This document shows, piece by piece, positions 32,721 through 41,180 of a DNA stretch of 64,000 nucleotides. Location of the stretch: the NCBI GenBank assembly GCA_964503125.1, contig CAZCZE010000049.1, positions 186,001 through 250,000 of the forward strand, in the 5' to 3' direction. The stretch comes from FEN-1219 sp964503125. Its GTDB lineage: Bacteria; Pseudomonadota; Gammaproteobacteria; Steroidobacterales; Rariloculaceae. Both the position numbers and the translations under genes were made by a program. The notes beneath the pieces are model-generated. The model had not been told where the DNA came from and did no database searches. It saw only the letters and a program-made list of their open reading frames with translations. Within the stretch, counting starts at the first letter, position 1. Each line of letters begins with the position of its first letter.

Positions 32721-35075
32721 TTGCGATATCGAGCGTTGCTCTTTGCGTTCCTCTGCTGCACGCCGCTCGGCCATGTGCCGGCTCAGGTACCCGCTGCGGG
32801 TCGTGGTGAGGACGCCGAGGGCAAGACGATCGGCATTGCGCGCACCACGAACGCACCCGAAGTCGACGGCAGGCTCGACGACGACCTGTGGGCAACGGCG
32901 ACCGTCGTCGGCGATTTGCACCAGATGAACCCCGTCGAGTACTCCACTCCCTCGGAGCGTACCGAAATCCGCATCGCCTACGACGACGACGCACTCTACG
33001 TCGGCGCCAAGCTTTGGTATGGCGATCCGGCCGCCATCACCGCGCGAGTCCTGCGGCAAGGCGAGGATCTCGGCAACGAGGACCGCCTCGCCGTGATTCT
33101 CGACCCGTACCTAGACCGGCGCAGCGGCTATCGCTTCGAGGTCAACGCGCACGGCGTGCGCTGGGACGCGCTTTACCAGAACACGACGAGTGTCGAGAGC
33201 AACTGGGAAGGCATCTGGCAAGCCGCGTCGCAGCGCGACGCCGACGGCTGGACGACCGAGATCGCGATCCCATTCAAGACACTGTCGTTCAATCCCAACA
33301 ACGACGCTTGGGGAATCAACTTCGAGCGCGCGATCCGGCGGGGCGACGAGACCATCGGCTGGGTGTCGCGTAATCGGCAGCTCAACCCCGGCGTCGCGGG
33401 CATGGCGACGGGGTTCCACGATCTCCACCAGGGTTTGGGATTGGACGTCGTGCCGTCGATGAGCGTCACGGAGCGCAAGATCTTCGGCGGCGCGTCCTCG
33501 AGCGATGCCGAGCCGTCGCTCGACATGTTCTACAAGATCACCCCGTCGTTGAACGGCGCACTGACTCTGAACACCGATTTCTCCGCGACCGACGTCGACG
33601 ACCGGCAAGTCAATCTCTCGCGCTTCGAACTGTTCTTTCCCGAGAAACGCGATTTCTTCCTCCAGGATGCCGACATCTTCGAGTTCGGCCGTATAGGCGG
33701 AAGCGGCAACAACAATTTCGGGGGCGGCGGCGGGGGCGGTGGTGGTGGCAGCGGGGGCGGTGGTGGTGGTGGCGGCGGCGCCAGCGACCAGAACGGTCGA
33801 CCGTTCTTCTCGCGCACGCTCGGCTTGAGCAGCGCGGGGCAGCCCGTCGACATCGAGTACGGCGGCAAGTTGAGCGGCCGCGTCGGTCGTTGGAATGTCG
33901 GCGCGCTCGCGATTCATCAGGGCGACCAGCGCGACGCGAACGGCGTCATGCTCGCCGGCGAAACCGACATCTTCGTCGGCCGCGTCGCCGCGAACGTGCT
34001 CGAAGAGTCGGCCGTCGGCGTCATCGTGACCGACGGTGACCCGCAGCAGGATCGCGATAGCTCCCTCGTAGGCGCCGACTTCCGGTACCGCAACTCGCGG
34101 CTACCCGGCGGCCGCGTCCTCGAGGCGCAGACTTGGGCTCAGCAGACCGACAACGAAGGCGTCGGCGGCGGCGACGACCGCGCCTTCGGCTTCGGCGTGA
34201 GCTCGCCGAACAACACGGGGTGGCGCGGAGGCTTCGAGGCGCGGCAGATCGAACAGAACTTCGACCCCGCGGTCGGCTTCGTCAACGAAGCCGGCATCCG
34301 CGACTATCAGCTCGACTTCGGATTCCGGCACCGCTATCGCGATCGCATTCTGCGCTCCGTGTTCGCGGGCATCGAGGGCTCGCGCGTCGAGCGGCTCGAC
34401 ACGGGGGGGCTCGACCGCCAGAGCTTAGGGCTAAGGCTCAACATCGAAGGATCGAGTCAAGAGCGCGGCGTGCTCGGGATCACGGCCAACGAGGAAAACA
34501 TCCCCGCGGACTTCACGATCTACCGGCCTTCCGACAACGTGCTCGGCAGCCCGGGCTACGACCCCACGCGCGACATCGTCATTCCGCAGGGCAACTACAC
34601 GTGGACGCAGCTCTTCATCGGCACGCGCACGGGCAGTCATCGCAAAATCTCGGGCTTCTTCGGCCTGAACACGGGCCCCTACTACCACGGCGAGCGCACC
34701 GAGCTTCGGTCCGAGCTCGATTGGCGCCCGTCCGAGCACCTGCGCCTCGGCATGGCCTACTCGAGGAACGACGTGGACCTGCCCGACCGGCTCGTGAGCA
34801 ACGTGCTGCTGCCCGACCAGCATTTCGTCGTACGCATCGCGACGATTCGCGCGCAGTACGTGTTCTCGTCGCGGTTGTCGTGGGTCAACCTCCTGCAATA
34901 CGACAACGTCTCGGAAAACCTCGGCTTCAACAGCCGCCTGCACTGGATTCCGCAGGCCGGCCGCGAGGGCTTCATCGTCTTCAACCACGGCATGACCGAC
35001 GCCGACAGAAACGACTCGTTCCATTCGACGAACGCCGACGTCGCCGTCAAGTTCAACTACACGTTCCGGTTCTGA
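32721..35075 (+). CDS. DUF5916 outer-membrane protein with CBM9-like domain
   Basis: 784 residues from TTG 32721, chosen because AGGAAG lies just upstream and it opens a signal peptide (RALLFAFLCCTPLGHVPA). The frame is open back to ATG 32547, but that part looks non-coding and precedes the likely -10. The N-terminal 200 residues are a carbohydrate-binding family 9-like sandwich ('APEVDGRLDDDLWATA', 'EIRIAYDDDALYVGAKL', 'GYRFEVNAHG'). The rest is the DUF5916 barrel ('RFELFFPEKRDFFLQDADIFEFG', ending 'KFNYTFRF'). A run of about 20 glycines after residue 330 is an unusual insertion. It may be a TonB-independent uptake or surface protein; substrate unknown. Confidence 0.85.
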   Translation: MRYRALLFAFLCCTPLGHVPAQVPAAGRGEDAEGKTIGIARTTNAPEVDGRLDDDLWATATVVGDLHQMNPVEYSTPSERTEIRIAYDDDALYVGAKLWYGDPAAITARVLRQGEDLGNEDRLAVILDPYLDRRSGYRFEVNAHGVRWDALYQNTTSVESNWEGIWQAASQRDADGWTTEIAIPFKTLSFNPNNDAWGINFERAIRRGDETIGWVSRNRQLNPGVAGMATGFHDLHQGLGLDVVPSMSVTERKIFGGASSSDAEPSLDMFYKITPSLNGALTLNTDFSATDVDDRQVNLSRFELFFPEKRDFFLQDADIFEFGRIGGSGNNNFGGGGGGGGGGSGGGGGGGGGASDQNGRPFFSRTLGLSSAGQPVDIEYGGKLSGRVGRWNVGALAIHQGDQRDANGVMLAGETDIFVGRVAANVLEESAVGVIVTDGDPQQDRDSSLVGADFRYRNSRLPGGRVLEAQTWAQQTDNEGVGGGDDRAFGFGVSSPNNTGWRGGFEARQIEQNFDPAVGFVNEAGIRDYQLDFGFRHRYRDRILRSVFAGIEGSRVERLDTGGLDRQSLGLRLNIEGSSQERGVLGITANEENIPADFTIYRPSDNVLGSPGYDPTRDIVIPQGNYTWTQLFIGTRTGSHRKISGFFGLNTGPYYHGERTELRSELDWRPSEHLRLGMAYSRNDVDLPDRLVSNVLLPDQHFVVRIATIRAQYVFSSRLSWVNLLQYDNVSENLGFNSRLHWIPQAGREGFIVFNHGMTDADRNDSFHSTNADVAVKFNYTFRF
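33718..33781 (+). repeat. Poly-glycine coding tract
   Basis: A G-rich tract of GGN codons encodes two blocks of Gly separated by one Ser. The two halves share the unit GGGGGCGGTGGTGGTGG, indicating slippage or duplication. It lies in frame in a loop of the DUF5916 protein, right after the conserved 'FEFGRIGG' segment. Confidence 0.8.
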
Positions 35076-35122
35076 CTCCGTCCGCGCCGAATTCAGCTCG
35101 CGTTCAAGTCGGTGGGGGCACG

Positions 35123-35151
35123 ATTCCCGCAATGAAGGTCGGCACGGGAAT
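35123..35151. promoter_or_regulatory. Inverted repeat before the barrel gene at 35169
   Basis: ATTCCCG (35123-35129) and CGGGAAT (35145-35151) form a 7-bp inverted repeat with a 15-bp spacer, 17 bp before the ATG. It could be a repressor site or a leader hairpin. No promoter boxes are obvious. Confidence 0.35.
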
Positions 35152-35168
35152 TATTGGGAGGAACGAAC

Positions 35169-35735
35169 ATGCGAGCACTTCACGTTTTGGCGGCAGGCGG
35201 AATGGCGTGCTTCTTTGCCGCGGGCGGTCACGCCGCCGAGAACGGTTTCTATGTCGGGGCAGCCAGGGGCGAGACCGAGACTCGCCACAAAGTCGGGCTC
35301 GGCGCCGTCTTCGACGAGCGAGACTCGAGCTTCAAGGTCATCGCCGGTTGGCGGCCCGTCGATTGGTTTGCCGTCGAGGGCAGCTACTTCGATCTCGGCG
35401 ACGTCACATTGCATCAGGTCGTGCCCGACTTGTCGCCGTTCAAGCTCGAGCAGAAGGGGTATGACGTCTTCGCGGTCTTACTGATCGACATCGCAATGAT
35501 CGACCTGTTCGCGAAAGCCGGAGCCGTGAAGTCCAGCGCCGACTTGACGACGAACACGATCGCGGGCCCCGCGAGCTCGGTGGACCACGATACCGATTTC
35601 GCGTGGGGCGCCGGCGCGCAGATCCGGTTCCGGAAGCTCGCCGCACGCATCGAGTACGAGCGGCTCCAAATCAGCAACGGCAACAGCTTCAAGCCGCCGA
35701 AGGTCGTCTCCCTGGGCGTCATCTGGTCTTTTTGA
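35169..35735 (+). CDS. Small outer-membrane beta-barrel protein
   Basis: 188 residues from ATG 35169, with GGGAGG upstream. The signal peptide ends at GGHA|AENG. The mature protein begins 'GFYVGAARGETETRHKV' and shows eight alternating strands with 'WFAVEGSYFDLGDV', 'DVFAVLLIDIAMIDLFAKAG', 'FAWGAGAQIRF' and a terminal Phe (SLGVIWSF). This is the OmpA/OmpW-like eight-stranded porin-family pattern. No functional clue beyond membrane location. Confidence 0.8.
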   Translation: MRALHVLAAGGMACFFAAGGHAAENGFYVGAARGETETRHKVGLGAVFDERDSSFKVIAGWRPVDWFAVEGSYFDLGDVTLHQVVPDLSPFKLEQKGYDVFAVLLIDIAMIDLFAKAGAVKSSADLTTNTIAGPASSVDHDTDFAWGAGAQIRFRKLAARIEYERLQISNGNSFKPPKVVSLGVIWSF

Positions 35736-35819
35736 GTCGCGGCATCGCAACGACAGGCGACGGCCGGTAAGCGTGACTCGCGCGCGGTTCATCGGCACAC
35801 TGCGGGAGCCGACCCACGG

Positions 35820-35825
35820 TACGAT
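35820..35825 (+). promoter_or_regulatory. -10-like box TACGAT before the FAD oxidoreductase
   Basis: TACGAT ends 9 nt before ATG 35835. The leader would be at most 2-3 nt. A weaker case of the leaderless pattern. Confidence 0.35.
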
Positions 35826-35834
35826 AAGGCCTCC

Positions 35835-37211
35835 ATGGCGCGCGCAGAGATCAATGAACCCGGCCGGCAGACGCCCGTCTACGGCGATTACGAGGTCGTA
35901 GTCGTCGGCGGCGGCCCGGCGGGCATCGCGGCCGCGGTGGCCGCGGGGCGCGCGGGCCGTTCGACGATCTGCATCGAGCGCTACGGCTTTCTCGGCGGCG
36001 CCGGCACCGCGGCGGGCTTAAGCACGTTCTGCGGCTTGCACGCCGTCGTGCACGGCAAGCACGAGCAAGTGGTGCACGGGCTCGCCGACGACATTCTCGC
36101 GCGCCTCGGCGCGATGGGCGGGCTCAACCAGCCGCACCTCACGATTCAGAACCAGATCCTGGCGCAGGCCTACGACATCTCGGCCTTCAAGATTGCGGCC
36201 GACGAGCTCATGAGCGAAGCGCGCGTGCACGTGCTGTTCCATGCGTTCGCGACGGGCATCTGCATGACCGACGAGCGGCGCATCGAGGCCGTGTTCGTCG
36301 AGACGAAATCGGGGCGGTTCGCAGTTCGTGGCCAGCTCTTCGTCGACGGCTCGGGCGACGGCGACGTCGCGGCCTGGGCCGGCGTCCCCTACGAGGTCGG
36401 CGACGGCGCCGGCAACATGCTGTATCCGTCGACGATGTTCCGCATCAACGGTGTCGACCCGGCCAAGGCCGGGCGTGCCTGGGAAATCATCCCGGGGCTC
36501 ATGGACGAAGCCGAGAAACGCGGCCGAAGTTTCCCGCGCAAGAAGCCGATCGTGCGGCCGCAGCGCAACCCGATCGAGTGGCGCGCGAATCTCACGCAGA
36601 TCAAGAACCCGAGCGGCACCGCCGTGAGCGGCATCGACGCACGCGAGCTGTCCTACGGCGAGGTCGAGGGTCGGAAGCAGTGCTGGGACACGTTCCAGTT
36701 CATCAAGGACAATGTGCCGGGGTTCGAGAATTCGTACATCGTCGAGATTGCGCCACAGATCGGCATCCGCGAGACGCGGCGCATTCGCGGCGAGTATGCG
36801 CTCACGGGCGACGACATCCTGCAATGCCGCGACTTCGACGACACGATCGGCGTGCAGGGCTGGCCCATCGAGGCGCACATCAAGGGCGACGTGAATTTCG
36901 TGTTCGCGTCACCGGCTTCGCGTGGCTTCAACGCGATCCCCTACCGCATCATCGTGCCGCAGAAGGTCGACAACCTGTTCGTCGTCGGCCGCTGCGCCTC
37001 GATGTCCCACGACGGCCAGTCGTCGGCGCGCGTCTCAGGACCGTGCTTCGTCATGGGCCAGGCCGCGGGCACAGCGGCCGATCTCGCGCTCGCGGCGCAC
37101 GTGGCGCCGCGGGCCGTCGACGTCGCGGCGCTACAGCAGCGGCTCCGCGCCAACGGCGCCAACCTCGGACCGGCGACTGCCCCGCTGACACCGCGGCCGG
37201 TCAAGGCCTAA
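35835..37211 (+). CDS. FAD-dependent oxidoreductase
   Basis: 458 residues. N-terminal FAD Rossmann motif 'YEVVVVGGGPAGIAAAVAAGRAGRSTICIERYGFLGGAGT', then 'FVDGSGDGDVAAWAGVPYEVG' and the C-terminal FAD contact 'VVGRCASMSHDGQSSARVSGPCFVMGQAAGTAADLA'. This is the FAD_oxidored family of soluble flavoproteins, some of which bind an additional cofactor. No cytochrome or dehydrogenase partner is adjacent. Substrate unknown. It overlaps the convergent SDR gene by 4 nt. Confidence 0.87.
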   Translation: MARAEINEPGRQTPVYGDYEVVVVGGGPAGIAAAVAAGRAGRSTICIERYGFLGGAGTAAGLSTFCGLHAVVHGKHEQVVHGLADDILARLGAMGGLNQPHLTIQNQILAQAYDISAFKIAADELMSEARVHVLFHAFATGICMTDERRIEAVFVETKSGRFAVRGQLFVDGSGDGDVAAWAGVPYEVGDGAGNMLYPSTMFRINGVDPAKAGRAWEIIPGLMDEAEKRGRSFPRKKPIVRPQRNPIEWRANLTQIKNPSGTAVSGIDARELSYGEVEGRKQCWDTFQFIKDNVPGFENSYIVEIAPQIGIRETRRIRGEYALTGDDILQCRDFDDTIGVQGWPIEAHIKGDVNFVFASPASRGFNAIPYRIIVPQKVDNLFVVGRCASMSHDGQSSARVSGPCFVMGQAAGTAADLALAAHVAPRAVDVAALQQRLRANGANLGPATAPLTPRPVKA

Positions 37212-38053
37212 CCGCAAAGCTGCTCGCTGCGCTCCCAGAGCCGCAGCGCCGCAGCGTCGTCGCTGGCGACGGGATCGAGCGGCAGCTCGCGGCAGCGGTC
37301 GAAGAACTTCCCGTTGACGCTCGCCACGTCGGCCGCGCTGGCGAGGTGCACTACGGTCTTCGCGCCCGCAGCGGGCGTCAGCAGCAACGGTTTCGCGAGC
37401 ACCGTGAACACGCGGCCCAGAAAACCGAGCTGATTGAAAATGTTCGTGGCTACGACCCCGGGATGCAGGCAGTTCGCGGTCACGCCGCTGCCCGTGAGAC
37501 GCCGCGCGAGCTCGCGCGTGAACAGGATGTTGGCGAGCTTGGAATCCGAGTACGCCTTGAGGCTCCGGTACTTGCGGCGCTCCCAATTCAAGTCGTCGAG
37601 CTCGAGCGTGCCGCGCCGATAGGCCATCGACGCCACCGTCACGACGCGCGCGGGCGCGCTCTTCTTGAGCTTGTCGAGCAGCAGCGTCGTCAACAAGAAC
37701 GGTGCGAGATGATTGACGCCGAGTAGCCACTCGAAGCCGTCGCTCGTGAGGCGCCGCTGCCGTGCGCTCGTGCCGGCGTTGTTGACGAGCACGTCGAGAC
37801 GCGCGTGACGGGCGGCCACGTCGGCCGCGAGGCGGCGCACCGCAGCGAGCGAGGCGAAATCCGCGACGGCCCCGGTGACTTCGGCGTTGCCCGATGCGCG
37901 CGCGATCTCGCGACACACGGTGCCGACGGCGGTCGAGTCGCGGCCATGCACGATGACCGTCGCGCCGAGCGCAGCGAGCGCTTCGGCCGTGGCGCGGCCG
38001 ATGCCGTGCGTCGCGCCGGTGACGAGACAGGTGCTTCCTAAGAGCTCGGTCAT
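37208..38053 (-). CDS. SDR family oxidoreductase (retinol dehydrogenase-like)
   Basis: 281 residues. Short-chain dehydrogenase: cofactor motif TGATHGIG near residue 14, 'VLVNNAG', a Ser in 'VVTVASMAYRRG', and the catalytic YSDSK around residue 166 ('KYRSLKAYSDSKLANILFTREL'). The spacing and 'LHPGVVATNIF' place it with the retinol dehydrogenase/WW-domain oxidoreductase-like SDRs. Substrate unknown. It probably shares a transcript with the DUF4440-like gene 36 nt upstream. Confidence 0.88.
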   Translation of the reverse strand: MTELLGSTCLVTGATHGIGRATAEALAALGATVIVHGRDSTAVGTVCREIARASGNAEVTGAVADFASLAAVRRLAADVAARHARLDVLVNNAGTSARQRRLTSDGFEWLLGVNHLAPFLLTTLLLDKLKKSAPARVVTVASMAYRRGTLELDDLNWERRKYRSLKAYSDSKLANILFTRELARRLTGSGVTANCLHPGVVATNIFNQLGFLGRVFTVLAKPLLLTPAAGAKTVVHLASAADVASVNGKFFDRCRELPLDPVASDDAAALRLWERSEQLCG

Positions 38054-38089
38054 GGGCCGTGTCGTTCTCCCGCCAGCGGCGCGTCGGCC

Positions 38090-38596
38090 CTACTGCGCGG
38101 CCGGCGCCGGGTCGGAGCTCGGCGCGTCGACCGCGACCTTCCAGGTGCCGTCGGCCTGCTTGCCCCAGACCACCACGTAGTTCCCCCTCTGCATGGCCGG
38201 CTGCTGGTTGGGATCGCTCATCGTGAGCTCGTAGCTCCCGCGCTCGTAAGCGATATCGCCGGAGCGCGCCACCACGATGCTCGAAGTTTCGAACGACATC
38301 GCGAAATTCGGATCCTGCATCATGCCGCCGATCGTCGCGCCGATCGCCGCCTTGCCGGTGAAATCGGGAGAGGCCTCGAGCAACAGCACGGCGTCGTCGG
38401 CATAAAACGACGTGAACGCGGCGGCGTCCTTCGCTCGCGCCGCAGCGCCCCATTCGCCGAGCACGGCGCGGATCGCGGCCTCGTCTGCCGCCCGCGTATC
38501 GGGCGGAGGCGGAAGCGCAGGCGGCGGCGCCTGCTGCATGCAACCGACGAGAGTCAACACGGCAATGGGCAATGCGTAACGCGCCAGGTGGGACAT
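38090..38596 (-). CDS. DUF4440/NTF2-like lipoprotein
   Basis: 168 residues. Lipoprotein signal (IAVLTLVGC, Cys about 19) and a Pro-rich linker. The domain is NTF2-like: 'ADEAAIRAVLGEWGAAARAKDAAAFTSFYADDAVLLLEASPDFTGKAAI', 'GDIAYERGSYELTM' and 'GNYVVVWGKQADGTWKVAVD'. This is the DUF4440/SgcJ-type fold, of unknown ligand. A TATAGT box on the minus strand (38682-38687) lies about 85 nt upstream and is a candidate promoter. Confidence 0.82.
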   Translation of the reverse strand: MSHLARYALPIAVLTLVGCMQQAPPPALPPPPDTRAADEAAIRAVLGEWGAAARAKDAAAFTSFYADDAVLLLEASPDFTGKAAIGATIGGMMQDPNFAMSFETSSIVVARSGDIAYERGSYELTMSDPNQQPAMQRGNYVVVWGKQADGTWKVAVDAPSSDPAPAAQ

Positions 38597-38762
38597 GGGG
38601 TTCTCCTGCTTGCTCAGTTCCGGATGCGTGGCCTCAGGGTTCGATGTCGGCGAGCGCGACCCCGCCGTTTAAACCAGCGCGACTATACACCCCGCGCGCG
38701 CGCGCCACGCAGGCCGTCGAACCGGCGAACTCACCCGAGGCGACAACGCCAGCGCGGTCCGG

Positions 38763-38768
38763 CAAAAT
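38763..38768 (+). promoter_or_regulatory. -10-like box CAAAAT, leaderless GTG start
   Basis: CAAAAT ends 6 nt before GTG 38775. No ribosome-binding site precedes it. The next ATG (38781) lies two codons inside the frame. Confidence 0.4.
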
Positions 38769-38774
38769 CGGGTC

Positions 38775-40460
38775 GTGACCATGCAACGCAAGCTGCGCAG
38801 CAACCTCGAGCCGGGCTCGGTGCCTTGGTCGGGCCGCCGCGCGCAGTGGCGCGCGCTCGGCTTGAGCGACGCCGACCTCGAGAAGCCGAAGATCGCCATC
38901 GTCAACTCGTCGAGCGAGCTGTCGAGCTGCTTCAGCCATCTGGACGGCCTCGCCGACGAGCTCAAGGTCGCAATCCGCGCCGCGGGCGGCGTGCCGTTCG
39001 AGATCCGCACGGCCGCACCCAGCGACTTCGTCACGAGTGCCGGCAAGCGCGGCGCATATATTTTACCGACGCGTGACCTCATTGCCGCCGACATCGAGGT
39101 GCAAGTCGAAGGCGCGCTGCTCGACGGCATGGTGTGCCTCGCGTCGTGCGACAAGACGACGCCGGGCCAGCTCATGGCCGCGGGCCGGCTCGACGTGCCG
39201 ACGATCGTCGTCGTCTGCGGTTATCAGAAGGCCGGCGTCTACCGCGGCCAGCACACCGACATCGAAGACGTGTTCTTGAAAACCGGCTACCTCACCTCGG
39301 GCGCCGTGACGCTCGACGAGGTCAAGGGCATGGCCGACGTCGCGATTCAAAGCCCCGGCGTCTGCCAGGGTATGGGGACGGCGAACTCGATGCACGTCGT
39401 CTGCGAGGCGCTCGGCATGGCGCTGCCCGGCAGCGCCCCCGTGGCGGCCGGCAGCCCGAAGATGCACGCGCACCTGCGCGCCGCCGGCGCGCGCATCGTC
39501 GAGATGGTGTGGCAGGACCTGAAGCCGCGCGACATCATGACGGCCGGCGCGGTGCGCAATGCCGTGCAGATGGTGCTCGCGGTCAGCGGGTCCATCAACT
39601 GCGTCAAACATTTGCAGGCGATCGCGACCGAAGCCGAGGTCGACATCGACGTCTATAAGACGTTCGCCGACTATGCGGACCGCGTGCCGCTGCTCGCCAC
39701 GGTCAAGCCGAACGGCGACGCGCACATCGAGGATTTCGAAGCCGCGGGCGGCGCGCGCGCCGTGCTCAAGCGCCTCGAGCGTCAGCTCGACCTCGGCGCG
39801 CGCTCGGTCTCGGGCCAAACGCTCGGCGAGATCCTCGCGACCACGACGGTTGCGGACGCGCGCACGATCGCCACGCTCGACCAGCCGTTCTCGACGCGCC
39901 CCGCCATCGTCATCGTGCGCGGCAGTCTGCTGCCCGGCGGCGGCATCGTGCGCTTGGGCGGCACGGGCGAGCGCATGCTCGAGTTCCGCGGCAAGGCCAA
40001 CATCTTCCATTCGCGCGACGAAGCGCTGCAGGCCATCAAGGAGGGCCGCGTGCAGCCGGGCGACGTCGTCGTGCTGCGCGGCCTCGGCGTCATCGGCGGC
40101 CCGGGCATGGCGATGACCTCGGCCGTCATCTTCGCGCTCGACGGCGCGGGCCTGCTCGACCGGGTCGCGGCGATCACCGAAGGTCAGCTCTCGGGGCTCG
40201 TCAACAACGGCCTCGTCGTCGGCGAGGCCTCGCCCGAGGCGGCGGCCGGCGGGCCGCTTGGCTTAGTCGAGAACGGCGACGTCATCTCGATCGACGTGCG
40301 CCGCAAGGCCGTCGATCTCGAAGTGCCCGAAAGCGTGCTCGCGGAGCGCCGCAAGACGCCGCGCTCGTTCGGTGCGCACGACCAGCGCGGCTGGCTTGGC
40401 GTGTACCAGCGCACCGTCGCGCCCGTTCACGAAGGCGCCGTGCTGACACGCAAGCCTTGA
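38775..40460 (+). CDS. IlvD/Edd family dehydratase
   Basis: 561 residues. Dihydroxy-acid/phosphogluconate dehydratase family, Fe-S enzymes that remove water from 2,3-dihydroxy acids or sugar acids. Cluster cysteines appear in 'CLASCDKTTPGQLMAAGRLDVP' and 'SPGVCQGMGTANSM'. The C-terminal swivel domain has 'GVIGGPGMAMTSAVIFAL' and 'EGQLSGLVNNGLVVGEASPEAAAGGPL'. Compared with IlvD, the 'HCDK' region and C-terminus look like the sugar-acid dehydratase branch. With no branched-chain amino acid gene nearby I do not call it ilvD. Confidence 0.85.
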   Translation: MTMQRKLRSNLEPGSVPWSGRRAQWRALGLSDADLEKPKIAIVNSSSELSSCFSHLDGLADELKVAIRAAGGVPFEIRTAAPSDFVTSAGKRGAYILPTRDLIAADIEVQVEGALLDGMVCLASCDKTTPGQLMAAGRLDVPTIVVVCGYQKAGVYRGQHTDIEDVFLKTGYLTSGAVTLDEVKGMADVAIQSPGVCQGMGTANSMHVVCEALGMALPGSAPVAAGSPKMHAHLRAAGARIVEMVWQDLKPRDIMTAGAVRNAVQMVLAVSGSINCVKHLQAIATEAEVDIDVYKTFADYADRVPLLATVKPNGDAHIEDFEAAGGARAVLKRLERQLDLGARSVSGQTLGEILATTTVADARTIATLDQPFSTRPAIVIVRGSLLPGGGIVRLGGTGERMLEFRGKANIFHSRDEALQAIKEGRVQPGDVVVLRGLGVIGGPGMAMTSAVIFALDGAGLLDRVAAITEGQLSGLVNNGLVVGEASPEAAAGGPLGLVENGDVISIDVRRKAVDLEVPESVLAERRKTPRSFGAHDQRGWLGVYQRTVAPVHEGAVLTRKP

Positions 40461-40482
40461 ACAACGGACGACCGGCCGCGAA

Positions 40483-41178
40483 TCAGGCGCTCACCCACCA
40501 CAGCAATAGCCAGTGAGCCGGCAAATACACCAACGCCGGATACACCAACATCATGAGCGTGAAGTGCACGGCCGGTCGGAACGGGCTCCGCGGGGGATGG
40601 CCGAAGCCATGCACCCAGTTGATGTTCTTCTCGCGCGGCGCCAACCAAAGCGTGGCCGGAAACAGGGTCCACGCGAGCAACCACTGCGCGCCGAGTGCGC
40701 GGCCGTCGTAGCCGTAGCGGTACACGAGCCAGAGCGCCCCGGGCAGCAACGCGACGTGAAAGACGCACGACAGCCCGCGTAGGTAGAGCGGTATCTGCGA
40801 ATCGAACATGTAAGCCGCGAGCGTCGTAGCAGCGCGGCCCTTCGTCAGCACGCCGGTCAGGAACGACGCGAGCCAGAGCGTCTCGGGTAGCAGGACGCAG
40901 AGCGCCATCATGCTCCCGAGGAGCGGGCTCTCGAGCCACAATGCCGCGGCGATGCCGAGCAGCCCGACATCCGAGAACCAGAGGAAATTCGCGGGGCCGT
41001 ACTTGACGAAGTAAACCGGCACGATCACCGCGACGAGCACCGTGAAGAGCGCGCGGAACGCCATCGTCACCGTCTCGACGGTGCGCGGCTCGAGAGTCTC
41101 GCCACTGGCCAGTGACCACGCGATCGAGCCGCCGACCGCGACGGCCAGGAGCAGATATCGCCCGGGGACGCATTTCAC
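40483..41178 (-). CDS. Polytopic membrane protein of unknown family
   Basis: 231 residues from GTG 41178, 2 nt after the stop of the upstream secreted protein gene. About seven hydrophobic segments are visible, including YLLLAVAVGGSIAWSL, ALFTVLVAVIVPVYFV, WFSDVGLLGIAAALWL, MALCVLLPETLWLASFL and FTLMMLVYPALVYLPAHWLLLWW. The soluble loops carry 'PREKNINWVHGFG' and 'AAYMFDSQIPLYLRGLS'. I do not recognise the family. Tight coupling to the secreted gene at 41181 suggests a joint role. Confidence 0.6.
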   Translation of the reverse strand: MKCVPGRYLLLAVAVGGSIAWSLASGETLEPRTVETVTMAFRALFTVLVAVIVPVYFVKYGPANFLWFSDVGLLGIAAALWLESPLLGSMMALCVLLPETLWLASFLTGVLTKGRAATTLAAYMFDSQIPLYLRGLSCVFHVALLPGALWLVYRYGYDGRALGAQWLLAWTLFPATLWLAPREKNINWVHGFGHPPRSPFRPAVHFTLMMLVYPALVYLPAHWLLLWWVSA

Positions 41179-41180
41179 CG

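Noticed and set aside
38690..38706. Alternating CG run, possible Z-DNA or regulatory tract.
   Set aside because: Expected in DNA of this base composition and without other features.
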